From NCBI RefSeq assembly GCF_009911595.1, contig NZ_QWKG01000018.1, positions 1-64,000 of the forward strand: a stretch of DNA of 64,000 nucleotides, written 5' to 3'. The notes beneath the pieces were generated by a model. That model saw only the letters and a list, made by a program, of their open reading frames with translations. It did not search any database and was not told where the DNA came from. The translations under genes were made by a program, and so were the position numbers. This DNA is from Colidextribacter sp. OB.20. GTDB taxonomy: Bacteria; Bacillota; Clostridia; Oscillospirales; Oscillospiraceae. This document shows positions 41,761 through 50,400 of the stretch, piece by piece. Positions within the stretch are counted from its first letter, which is position 1. Every line of letters begins with the position of its first letter.

Positions 41761-43053
41761 ATGAATATGACACAGTTGCTGGACCTGGGGCTCTATCTGC
41801 TGATCTACTCCTTTCTGGGCTGGTGCGCAGAGGTGCTGTACTATGCCCTGGCCCGACGCCGGTTTTATAACCGGGGCTTTTTGACCATGCCCTTCCTACT
41901 GTCTTACGGGGCGGCCTTTGACCTGATGATCCTCACCCTGCCTGCCCTGACGGGGCGGTACTGGCTGCAATTTTTGTTCACCCTGGCCATCGTCTCGGTT
42001 TCGGAGAGCATGGCAGACCACTTAAACCGGCAGTTGGGCCCTGGAGTGGACTGGGGCGGGAAGCGGGACCGTGTGCTGGGGGGAAGTGCCCGGGGTCTGA
42101 TCTACTCCCTGGCGGTGGCGGCAGGCTGCTACGTGATCTATCTGGTGGTCCACCCCCTGCTGCTGGCTCTGCTGGCCCTTGTACCGGAGCTGCTGAAGAT
42201 GGCCGCTGTACTGGTCCTGTTTACCCTGATGGCGGCGGACTTCGGAGGGGTGCTGTACACCCTGCGCACCGGAGGTGCCCGGGCCTATGAGCGTCGGGAG
42301 GCGGAGAGCAGCGAGGGCCGGATCGCCGGGCGGATAACCGCCAGTTTGTGGAGGCGGCTTCAGAAGGCTTACCCGGGCATCCGGGAGATAACCCCGGAGG
42401 AGCAGGGGAGCTATACCTTCGCCAGGGGGATCTGTCTGGACAAGCTGGTGTGGGTATTCCTCACCTCGGCCCTGCTGGGGGACATCATCGAGACCTTCTG
42501 GTGCGGACTGGTCAACGGCCAGTGGATGAACCGCTCCAGCGTGCTCTACGGCCCCTTCAGCTTTGTCTGGGGGCTGGGGGCGGTTGTGCTCACCGTCTCC
42601 CTACAGGGGCTGGCTCACCGGGACTCCTTCTTTGTCTTTGCTGCCGGCTTCGTCATCGGCGGGACCTATGAGTACCTTTGCAGCGTGTTCACCGAGCTGG
42701 TCTTCGGCACTGTGTTCTGGGACTACAGCCACATGCCCCTGAACATTGGCGGGCGGACCAATGTGCTCTTCTGTTTTTTCTGGGGGGTGCTGGCGGTGAT
42801 TTGGATCAAGGGCATTTACCCGGTGATGTCCCGGGCCATCGAGGCCGTTCCCGCCCTGCCGGGCAAGGTGATGACCTGGGCGGTGGTGGGGCTGATGGTG
42901 TGCAACGCCCTGTTGACCAGTGCCGCCATGCTGCGGTATGGCGCCCGGCCCCTCCAGCCGGAGCCCTCCGGCGCCTTTGAGGCCTTCCTGGACCAGCAGT
43001 ATGACGACGGCCTGATAGAGAGCCGATGGCCCAATATGATTGTGATGCAGTAG
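41761..43053 (+). CDS. CmpB/DUF1113-type membrane protein (putative ABC transporter permease), duplicated domain
   Basis: 430 residues with about nine to ten membrane helices. The family core (GWCAEVLYY ... NRGFLTMPFLLSYG) occurs near the N-terminus and again in the C-terminal half (ETFWCGLVNGQWMNRSS, LYGPFSFVWGLGA, GTYEYLCSVFTELVFG), so the protein is an internal duplication with a hydrophilic linker (~175-215) between halves. Annotated as ABC permease in databases by family name, but no ATPase is nearby and transport is unproven. Confidence 0.8.
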   Translation: MNMTQLLDLGLYLLIYSFLGWCAEVLYYALARRRFYNRGFLTMPFLLSYGAAFDLMILTLPALTGRYWLQFLFTLAIVSVSESMADHLNRQLGPGVDWGGKRDRVLGGSARGLIYSLAVAAGCYVIYLVVHPLLLALLALVPELLKMAAVLVLFTLMAADFGGVLYTLRTGGARAYERREAESSEGRIAGRITASLWRRLQKAYPGIREITPEEQGSYTFARGICLDKLVWVFLTSALLGDIIETFWCGLVNGQWMNRSSVLYGPFSFVWGLGAVVLTVSLQGLAHRDSFFVFAAGFVIGGTYEYLCSVFTELVFGTVFWDYSHMPLNIGGRTNVLFCFFWGVLAVIWIKGIYPVMSRAIEAVPALPGKVMTWAVVGLMVCNALLTSAAMLRYGARPLQPEPSGAFEAFLDQQYDDGLIESRWPNMIVMQ

Positions 43054-43085
43054 AGCCCGAGACGGGCCCTAAGGGAGGAAATGTG

Positions 43086-43733
43086 ATGTTTCAGGCAGTT
43101 TGCTTTGATTTTGACTATACGCTGGGGGACTGCACCGATTCCATCGTGGCCGGCTTTGTCCACGGCCTGACCGGGCTGGGCTGGCCCGCACCTGACCGGG
43201 AGGCGGTGCGGAAAACGGTGGGCTTTCTGCTGGAAGACGCCTACTCCATGCTGACCGGGGACCTTGACCCGGAGCGCCAGGCCAAGTTCCGGGCGCTGTT
43301 CTCTGAGGTGGCGGTGGAGCGCCAGCGGAGGGAGACCACCCTGTTTCCCGGGGCGGAGGAGCTGCTCCGGGGGCTGAAGGCCCGGGGGGTCAAGACGGCC
43401 ATCGTCAGCACCAAGCGGGGGGATACCATCGAAATTATCCTGGAGCGGCTGGGGTTGGCGGATACAGTGGACCTGGTGGTGGGCAGCGCCGACGTCAAGC
43501 GGCACAAGCCGGACCCGGAGGGGCTGCTGTTTGTGCTGGACCGGCTGGGGGTCAGGCCGGAGAACGCCCTGTTCTGCGGGGACACTGTGCTGGACGCCGG
43601 GGCGGCCCGGAACGCCGGGACCCGCTTCGCTGCCGTCCTCCTGGGGACTACTCCGGCTGAGGCCTTTGCCCGCTTCCGCCCCGACCACATCTCCCCCGAC
43701 CTGTGGGACCTGGCGGAGTGGCTGGAGCTTTAG
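43086..43733 (+). CDS. HAD-family phosphatase (phosphoglycolate phosphatase-like)
   Basis: 215 residues. Motif I FDFDYTLGD (nucleophile Asp in the first DFD; the acid/base Asp of the usual DxD is present), motif II IVSTKRG, motif III lysine in KRHKPDPEG and motif IV FCGDTVLDAGAARNAG. Cap domain C1 between residues ~15 and 80. Hydrolyses a small phosphorylated metabolite; which one is unknown. ATG 43086 follows GGGAGGAAATGTG. Probably co-transcribed with the membrane protein (33 bases apart). Confidence 0.9.
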   Translation: MFQAVCFDFDYTLGDCTDSIVAGFVHGLTGLGWPAPDREAVRKTVGFLLEDAYSMLTGDLDPERQAKFRALFSEVAVERQRRETTLFPGAEELLRGLKARGVKTAIVSTKRGDTIEIILERLGLADTVDLVVGSADVKRHKPDPEGLLFVLDRLGVRPENALFCGDTVLDAGAARNAGTRFAAVLLGTTPAEAFARFRPDHISPDLWDLAEWLEL

Positions 43734-43756
43734 ATTTGGCCTGAGCGCCGCATGGG

Positions 43757-43787
43757 AAACGCCTCCCTTTTACAGGGGAGGCGTTTC
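43757..43787. terminator. Bidirectional terminator
   Basis: AAACGCCTCCC / GGGAGGCGTTT; it ends the HAD gene and overlaps the last codons of the opposing ribbon-helix-helix gene. Confidence 0.75.
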
Positions 43788-43964
43788 TGCTGTTCTCAGC
43801 TCCATGTGGTCCAGTGCGTATTGCAGGGCCATGCCGATGAGCTCGTTCCGGGAGCGGTTTGTCCGGGCGGAGAGCTCGTTGTACCGCTCCTGGAGGGATC
43901 TGTCAATGCGGATGGTCATGGTGACGGTCTTGTCCTCCCGGGGGGTGATAATAAATTTCTCCAT
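43770..43964 (-). CDS. Ribbon-helix-helix DNA-binding protein
   Basis: 64 residues. VTMTIRIDRSLQERYNEL followed by RTNRSRNELIGMALQYAL is an Arc/CopG-type fold, related to 22233-22421 of this window. The RBS is AAAAGGAG about 16 bases before the ATG with a TATAAT (43998-44003, minus strand) further up. No partner toxin is adjacent. Likely a small repressor. Confidence 0.75.
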   Translation of the reverse strand: MEKFIITPREDKTVTMTIRIDRSLQERYNELSARTNRSRNELIGMALQYALDHMELRTAETPPL

Positions 43965-44065
43965 AGTGCCTCACTGTTTAAACTCCTTTTTGAGTACATT
44001 ATAGTTTGCCGGGCAATCGTTATTCCATGTCACAAAGTGAGTTGAATATTTAAATCACTTTTTAA

Positions 44066-44094
44066 TTGACTTGTGAAATGCGGTGTGCTATTCT
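44066..44094 (+). promoter_or_regulatory. Upstream promoter of the TraB/GumN gene
   Basis: TTGACT, 17 bases, TATTCT, about 120 bases before the start codon; first of two in tandem. Confidence 0.55.
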
Positions 44095-44142
44095 GAATCA
44101 GCGGTACAAGAGGTGCAGGAGTATTTTTGTGGAGAATTTAAT

Positions 44143-44170
44143 TTGACATACGAGGATTCCATGATACAAT
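44143..44170 (+). promoter_or_regulatory. Proximal promoter of the TraB/GumN gene
   Basis: TTGACA (44143-44148), 16 bases, TACAAT (44165-44170); a TATAAT also follows at 44170-44175. Confidence 0.7.
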
Positions 44171-44213
44171 ATAATAGAATGATTGGGCTTTGCCCGAAGA
44201 AAGGAAGATACAC

Positions 44214-45653
44214 ATGAAGAAACTGCTTGCCCTGCTGCTGGCAATGGGGCTGATTGGAAGCGCGATGCCTGTTATGGCCGCGGAGAATGTCCCCGCCGAT
44301 CCTAACGGGGGTGGAGGGGACACCTCGATTACCACGGTGGAGTATGACCCCGCGGGTATTCCCGACTGGGCCTGGAGCGAGATGGCCGACGGCTACGCCA
44401 TGGGCCTGTTTGGAGACGAGATCGAGACCTCCGACCGGGACAAGACGGTGGAGCAGCATCAGCTGGACAGGATGACACAGGTGGTGGCGGATAAGCTGGC
44501 CCTGCTGGGAGTGGAGCAGCGGTCCGGCACCGGCTCCTTCGTGCTTGACACCACCCGGGGCGGCGTGCTCAACGCCCTGTATATGGAGGCCCTCCCCTAT
44601 GCCTTCCCGGGCATCGACGCCGGGCCGGTGGAATTTCTGTCCTCCCTGGGGGTGGTCAGAGGGGACGGCGCCGGGGACATGGGCCTGGACCGGCCCTGCA
44701 CCCTTCTGGAGGCCGCCGTCTTTGCCAATCGTCTGATCCTGGCCCTGTATGACCAGCAGAACGCCGGCTCTCTGGGCCTGCTGTGGAAGGCCGAGGGGAA
44801 TGGGAATACCCTGTATCTCCTGGGCTCCATCCACACCGACCGGAACAACCTCTACCCCTTCCACAGGCAGCTGCGGGATGTGATTACCTCCGCCGAGCTG
44901 GCAGCCTTTGAGCTGGACTTCAACAGCCAGGAGGGCATTGACGAGTTTACCGCCATGCAGGCCTACTCCGACGGCACCACCCTGAAGGACCACATCGACT
45001 CTGAGCTCTATCAGGAGGTCATCGATGCCCTGACTCCCCTGGGCATGACGGAGGCTGAGATCGCCCGGCTCAAGCCCTGGGCGCTGGCCAACACCTTTAC
45101 GGCTCTGTCCATGCTTGATGAGACCAGCGGCGATAACGCTATGGCCATCGACCTGTATGTCAACGCCAGGGCTACCAACGCAGACATCCCCGTGGAGGGG
45201 GTGGAGACCTACGCCTTCCAGGGCAGGATCTTCGACGATCTGTCCGATGAATATCAGGAGAATTACCTGACCATGAATTTGGCGATGTATCTGGGAATGG
45301 ATGCCGCCGAGGACCTGAGCGAGGAGGAGAAGGCGGCTTATGAGGCCGCTCTGAAGGAGCAGGACGACGCCATTGACCGCTGGATGGACCAGTGGAAGCG
45401 CCGGGACATCCAGGGCTTCGCTGGGGACTACCCCAAGGACGACATCCAGGCCAACACCTCCGACGAGCTCAACGCCAAGCTCTTTGAGGGACGTGACCCC
45501 AACATGATCGCCTGGGCGGATCGCTACCTGAAGCAGGAGGGCTCCCACACCGGCCTGTTGACCGTGGGCGCGGGACACATGATCGGCAATACCGGCATTG
45601 TCCAGGGTCTGCGGGACCTGGGCTACACCGTGGAAACGGTGCCCGTCCCCTGA
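44214..45653 (+). CDS. TraB/GumN family secreted protein
   Basis: 479 residues from ATG 44214 (AAGGAAG). Signal peptide MKKLLALLLAMGLIGSAM ending near VMAAE. Residues ~40-180 resemble surface-layer-homology-type helical units. From ~190 the TraB/PrgY/GumN domain has GNTLYLLGSIHT and, near the end, LLTVGAGHMIGNTGIVQGL with paired GxxH motifs that suggest metal-dependent hydrolase or peptidase chemistry (Tiki-like). The exact role is unknown. Two promoters in tandem suggest regulated expression. Confidence 0.88.
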   Translation: MKKLLALLLAMGLIGSAMPVMAAENVPADPNGGGGDTSITTVEYDPAGIPDWAWSEMADGYAMGLFGDEIETSDRDKTVEQHQLDRMTQVVADKLALLGVEQRSGTGSFVLDTTRGGVLNALYMEALPYAFPGIDAGPVEFLSSLGVVRGDGAGDMGLDRPCTLLEAAVFANRLILALYDQQNAGSLGLLWKAEGNGNTLYLLGSIHTDRNNLYPFHRQLRDVITSAELAAFELDFNSQEGIDEFTAMQAYSDGTTLKDHIDSELYQEVIDALTPLGMTEAEIARLKPWALANTFTALSMLDETSGDNAMAIDLYVNARATNADIPVEGVETYAFQGRIFDDLSDEYQENYLTMNLAMYLGMDAAEDLSEEEKAAYEAALKEQDDAIDRWMDQWKRRDIQGFAGDYPKDDIQANTSDELNAKLFEGRDPNMIAWADRYLKQEGSHTGLLTVGAGHMIGNTGIVQGLRDLGYTVETVPVP

Positions 45654-45680
45654 GCGCAAGTTGAAATCTGCCGGGAGGGT

Positions 45681-45800
45681 CCGCGCTGTGCCGAAACAGC
45701 GCGGGCCTTCGGCGCAGGGACCCGCCCCTTCGTAGAGGGGCGGGCGCCAGAAAAATGACTGCTCTCAGCGCGGGGGCGGAAGGTGAGTCATTTTTCTGCC
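45681..45800. other. Three successive hairpins in a 400-base gene-free stretch
   Basis: CCGCGCTG/CAGCGCGG (45681-45704), CCCGCCCCT/AGGGGCGGG (about 45721-45744) and CAGAAAAATGACT/AGTCATTTTTCTG (45748-45798, perfect 13-base stem with a 25-base loop). They may be the 3' end of the TraB/GumN message or a separate structured RNA. The rest of 45654-46052 holds a promoter at 45887 and no gene. Confidence 0.6.
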
Positions 45801-45886
45801 GGCGTTCATATACTGACAGCGGAGTGAACTGCCGCTTGTTCCAATTTCAGCGCGAAAAATTCGGCGATATTACGAAAAAAACGCAC

Positions 45887-45915
45887 TTGCTTTTCTATAT
45901 AAGAAGATGTATAAT
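45887..45915 (+). promoter_or_regulatory. Promoter of the surface-structure region
   Basis: TTGCTT (45887-45892), 17 bases, TATAAT (45910-45915), leaving a leader of about 130 bases before 46053. It is the only strong promoter I see before the pilus genes. Confidence 0.75.
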
Positions 45916-46052
45916 GATTGTGCAAGAGCGAGGTATACAAAAATTGAAAAAATGAAGCCAAAAACTATAAAATATAACTCGCTGACAGCCCCTGCCTTTT
46001 GGAACGGAATCTGCGGCCCGCGGCTGCGGATTACAGGAGGGAACCCACATCT

Positions 46053-46793
46053 ATGACAGACAAGGAGTTACAAAAGCTCGGCCGCCGGGAGCTGCTGCAG
46101 CTGCTGCTGGATCAGGCGAAGGAGACAGACCGCCTGAGCAAGCTGCTGCGGGACACAGAGGGACAGCTGAGCCAGATGGAAGAGAGCTATGAGCGTTTAA
46201 GAGAGCGTCTGGACCAAAAGGACGCCAAAATTCATGAGCTTCAGACAACGCTTCAGACCGAGCGGGAGAAACGGGAGACCGACCTGTCGGAGGTGGGGAG
46301 CATCGCGGAGGCCGCGCTGCGGCTGAACGGCGTATTTGACGCGGCGCAGGAGGCCGCCAACCAATATCTTCAAAGTGTGAAAGAGTTTTACGCAATCCCG
46401 GAGGGGATGGAGCCCAGGCTTAGGCCGGAGGCTCCGCCCCCGCCGAGATTTCAGGCCCCGGCCGCGCCTCAGCCCATGTTCCAGGCGAGGCCAGAGCCCG
46501 TGTTTCAGGCCAAGCCGGAGTCTGTGTTTCAGCCGGAGCCGGAGGTCCAGCCGGAGCCCGAGCCTCCGCTGGAGCCGGAAATGCCGCTGGAGCCCGAGGC
46601 CCCGCTGGAGTGGGACTTCTTAAACGAGGAGCTCTATGCGTCGGAGCCGGCGCGGCCCAGACCGGCCGCCAGAGAGCGGGAGCGGAGCTCGGAGCGCCGC
46701 TCCTCCAGCCAGAGCAGGACGACGCCCTTCCGGGCGAGAAAGCGGAAGGAAAACGGCAAGACGACCCTCTTTTTCGGCTGGCAGCATGATTAG
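46053..46793 (+). CDS. Coiled-coil, proline-rich cytosolic protein
   Basis: 246 residues from ATG 46053 (GGAGGG). N-terminal MTDKELQKLGRRELLQLLLD is a short motif I associate with proteins next to sortase loci in gut Clostridia. Residues ~20-90 form a coiled coil (RLSKLLRDTEGQLSQMEESY). Residues ~125-190 are a Pro/Glu/Gln-rich tract of PEPxxxP repeats, and the basic C-terminus contains many arginines. No signal peptide or catalytic motif. It begins the pilus operon, so a role in secretion or assembly is plausible but unproven. Confidence 0.7.
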   Translation: MTDKELQKLGRRELLQLLLDQAKETDRLSKLLRDTEGQLSQMEESYERLRERLDQKDAKIHELQTTLQTEREKRETDLSEVGSIAEAALRLNGVFDAAQEAANQYLQSVKEFYAIPEGMEPRLRPEAPPPPRFQAPAAPQPMFQARPEPVFQAKPESVFQPEPEVQPEPEPPLEPEMPLEPEAPLEWDFLNEELYASEPARPRPAARERERSSERRSSSQSRTTPFRARKRKENGKTTLFFGWQHD

Positions 46794-46807
46794 GAAATGG
46801 TGACCGG

Positions 46808-47401
46808 ATGAAAAAAAAGAACAAAGAGAGCAAACCGCTGGAGATTCCCTCCATCGAGCAGCTGGAGGCGGAGCTGGGGCGGGAAAAATACCGCTGGCGC
46901 TTCCGCCGGGTCATGCGCAATACCATCTATGCCCTGATTACCGTGGCCGCCGCCGCCGTGCTGGTGGCCACCCTGTGGGTGCCAGTGCTCCAGATCAGCG
47001 GAAACTCCATGACCCCTACCCTGACGGGCGGGGACGTGGTGGTGGCCCTGAAGGGGTCCAGCTTCCAGACGGGGGATGTAATCGCGTTCTATTACGACAA
47101 TAAGATCCTGGTAAAGCGGGTCATCGCCGGCCCGGGCGACTGGGTCAATATCGACGAGGCGGGCACGGTGTATGTCAACGACCGGGAGCTGTATGAGCCC
47201 TATCTGGAGGAGAAGGCCTTTGGAGACTGCGATATCACCCTGCCCTATCAGGTGCCGGAGTCCAGAGTCTTTGTCATGGGGGACCACCGGAGCGTGTCTC
47301 TGGATTCCCGCAACTCGCTGCTGGGCTGCATAGCCTATGAGCAGATTGTCGGGAAGCTGATTTTCCGGGCCTGGCCCCTGGAGGCATTTGGAATTTTGTA
47401 G
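46808..47401 (+). CDS. lepB: Signal peptidase I
   Basis: 197 residues, one N-terminal membrane helix (~40-60). Catalytic serine in ISGNSMTPTL and catalytic lysine in ILVKRVIAGPGD, then VFVMGDHRSVSLDSRNSLLG, the conserved box E. Removes signal peptides on the outer face of the membrane. Being 14 bases after the coiled-coil gene and just before the adhesin, it is likely dedicated to the pilus precursors, as in many Gram-positive pilus islands. Confidence 0.95.
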   Translation: MKKKNKESKPLEIPSIEQLEAELGREKYRWRFRRVMRNTIYALITVAAAAVLVATLWVPVLQISGNSMTPTLTGGDVVVALKGSSFQTGDVIAFYYDNKILVKRVIAGPGDWVNIDEAGTVYVNDRELYEPYLEEKAFGDCDITLPYQVPESRVFVMGDHRSVSLDSRNSLLGCIAYEQIVGKLIFRAWPLEAFGIL

Positions 47402-47482
47402 CTTGTTTTAAAGGAAAAGCGGAGCTGATACCTTATATTTATAGTGGAAGCCTTATTTTGACAGGAAGGAGGGGAATGACAC

Positions 47483-50400
47483 ATGGGACGGAATTTTGCG
47501 GTGCGGGTGCAGTATTATCTGACCACCAGACGGCAGAACCGGCGCAGAGCGGCGGTCCTGCGCTGTCTGGCGTTTGTCGTTGCGATTGCCACTGCCTACG
47601 CGCTGATTATGCCGGCGGTGACTCAGTCCAACGCGCTGCTGTGCGGAAAGGAAGCCCATGTTCACACCGAGGAATGCTGGACAGAAGAGCTGGTCCCTGT
47701 TCAGCCGGAGCTGGTCTGTGCAGCGGGGCAGGATGGGGAGACCGTGGTCCACACCCACGAATCCAGCTGCTACGACCGAAACGGTGAGCTGATCTGCCCC
47801 CTCCGGGAGCGGGAGCTTCACATCCACAACACCGACTGCTACCGGGAGTTCCGGGAGCTGATCTGTGAGGAGAGACAGGTCCTGGGCCACGCCCACGGGC
47901 CATCCTGCTACACCTATGTGCGGGGCGAGCTGACCTGCGGCCTGGAGGAATCGGCCGGCCATACCCATTCCAGCGCGTGCTACAGAACGGAACTCAGCGG
48001 CACCCCTGACTGCGGTCTGACAGAGGGGGGCGGCCACGTCCACTCCGACGCCTGCTATAAGATCGAGCGGGGCGACGTCCCCAGCTGCGGTTTGGAGTCG
48101 GAGGGCCACGTCCACACGGACGGGTGCTACACCGAGGAGCAGGGCGGCGCTCCCGACTGCGGAAAGACGGAGTCGGAGGGGCATACCCACACCGACGAGT
48201 GCTACACCGAGGAGGAGAAGGAGGTCCTCACCTGCGGCCAGAAGGAGTCGGGCGGACACACCCACACCGACGCCTGCTACCCCGTGGAGGAGGTTCTCAC
48301 CTGCGGTCTGGAGGAGGACGGGGAGCACACCCACACCGGCGGGTGCTATACGGAGAAGCGGAGCACAGAGCCGGACTGCGGAAAGAAGGAGTCGGAGGGC
48401 CACGCCCACACCGGCGGCTGCTACGAGACAAAAACGGAGCGGACCCTCACCTGCGGCCAGAAGGAGAGCAAGGGCCACACCCACTCCGACGCCTGCTATC
48501 CCACAGAGCGGACCCTCACCTGTACGCAGGAGGAGGGCGGAGAGCACGTCCACACTGACGCCTGCTACCCGGAGAAGCGGACCCTCATCTGTGAGGAAAA
48601 GACCGGGGGCCACACGCATACCGATGCCTGCTATCCGGAGGAGAAGATTCTGGACTGCCAGGAGGAGGAGCGGGGCCACACCCACACTGACGTGTGCTAT
48701 GATTGGACCCAGGAGATGCGCTGTCAGGAGGAGGAGCGGGAGAGCGGCCACGTCCACACGGACGAGTGCTATGAGATTACCGAGCTGCTGTCCTGCCGGG
48801 AGGAGGAGCTGATCCTCCATGAGCACACAGAGGAGTGCTACGAGATCACCTGCAATGAGGAGACCGGAGAGATCGAGGATCAGGAGCTGATCTGCGACAA
48901 GCCGGAGGTTATCCTTCATCAGCACAGCGACGACTGCTTCCTCACCCCGGAGGGGGACCCTGTGGAGACCCGGGTGCTGACCTGTGACAGGGAGGAGCAC
49001 ACCCATGTGGAGGAGTGCTATGTAGAGATCATCCCCAAAGAGGAGGAGGACAGCTACCTCTGCGGACAGAAGGAGCACGTTCATATGGACGACTGCTACT
49101 TCGAGAGCGGCAAGCTGCGGTGCACCCTGCCTGAGCATATCCACAGCGTAGACTGCCTGGAGGAGCCCCCCGAGCTGGTTGAGATACCCGAGGAGCCTAT
49201 GGAGCCCAGGCCGACCAGAATCGAGCTGGACGACTACTTCAGCTATGACACCGACGCATTCCACGCTACCTTCCACATTACGGGAATCGCCACTTTGGGC
49301 GGTGGAGAGGAGAGCGCCCCGCCGTCCTTGGACAGCGGAAACGGCCAGCAGCCGGAGGGACCGGCTGCTGAACCAGACGTCGATGACACTGGGGCCGCGT
49401 CCCCGGATGAGCCGGCCGGGCCGGCGGACGGCGGGAGCAGTGACGCCGGGACCGCGTCTTCGGATGAGGCTGACATCGAGCGCGGTGACGCCGGAGATAC
49501 CAGCGGCGGCGACAGCAGTGCCGGCGGTGTGGATGAGGACGGCAGCGTTATCAGCGGTGATATTGATGTGCCGCTGGCAGCCGCCCCCGACTGGACAGAG
49601 GATTCGGATTGGGCGGACTCCCCTGAATGGGAGGGGGAGCCTATAAAGATTGAGTTCCATGTGAACGAGCCCGATCAGGACAGCCCGGAGTATCGGAACA
49701 TCACTGCCGCCGTGCCCGAGTCTGAGGCAGAGCAGATTGTGCTGTCGGTGCTGACCTTCTCCGTGACCGCCAGCGACGGTCGGGAGGTTGATCTGTCCCG
49801 GTGCAGCATCGAGGCGGAGGTGGAATTTACCCAGGAGCTGGTGGACGCGCTGGTCAATATGGGCTCGGAGACTATGACCATCGACAATGAGGACGGCGAG
49901 GCGCAGAGCCCGGAGAGCGCTGAGGTTCGAATCGCCGCGCTGGCCGAGGAGGCGGGCGAGGCGGACGCGATGGAGCAGCCCAGCGAGGTGGGCACCCTGG
50001 TGCTGGACACTGTGGAGCCCTCCGGCAACCCGGCGGTGATGTACTTCAACGTCTCGCCCCAGTCGAGAAGCGTGCTCTTTACCGCCCAGCTGGGGCAGTT
50101 CCCCGAGTTCACGGTGGAGTATTACGCCAACCTGAACCGGCCGGCAAAACGAGGCGATGCCATTGACGGTAAGCAGGTGTCCACCGCAAACGTCCTGCCC
50201 TTCATTGACACCAGCGGGGGGATTCTGCCCCAGAATGGGAAAGATTATGATGTGAACGGTACGAATGGTGAACCAAGAAGCGCGGAGCTGCTGCTGGACG
50301 ACAATGGCAACGTCATCTTTGTAAAAGAGATGCGGGAGATTTTCCAGTCCTCCACGATCCAGTATAACCCCATTGAGGTGGAAAAGCTGACCACCGAATA

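Noticed and set aside
45755-45955. 66-codon plus-strand frame before the pilus operon
   Set aside because: No ribosome site; it crosses a hairpin and the promoter at 45887-45915.
47640-49160. Repetitive stretch as CRISPR or non-coding satellite
   Set aside because: The reading frame stays open throughout and the encoded His/Cys pattern is conserved, so it is coding.
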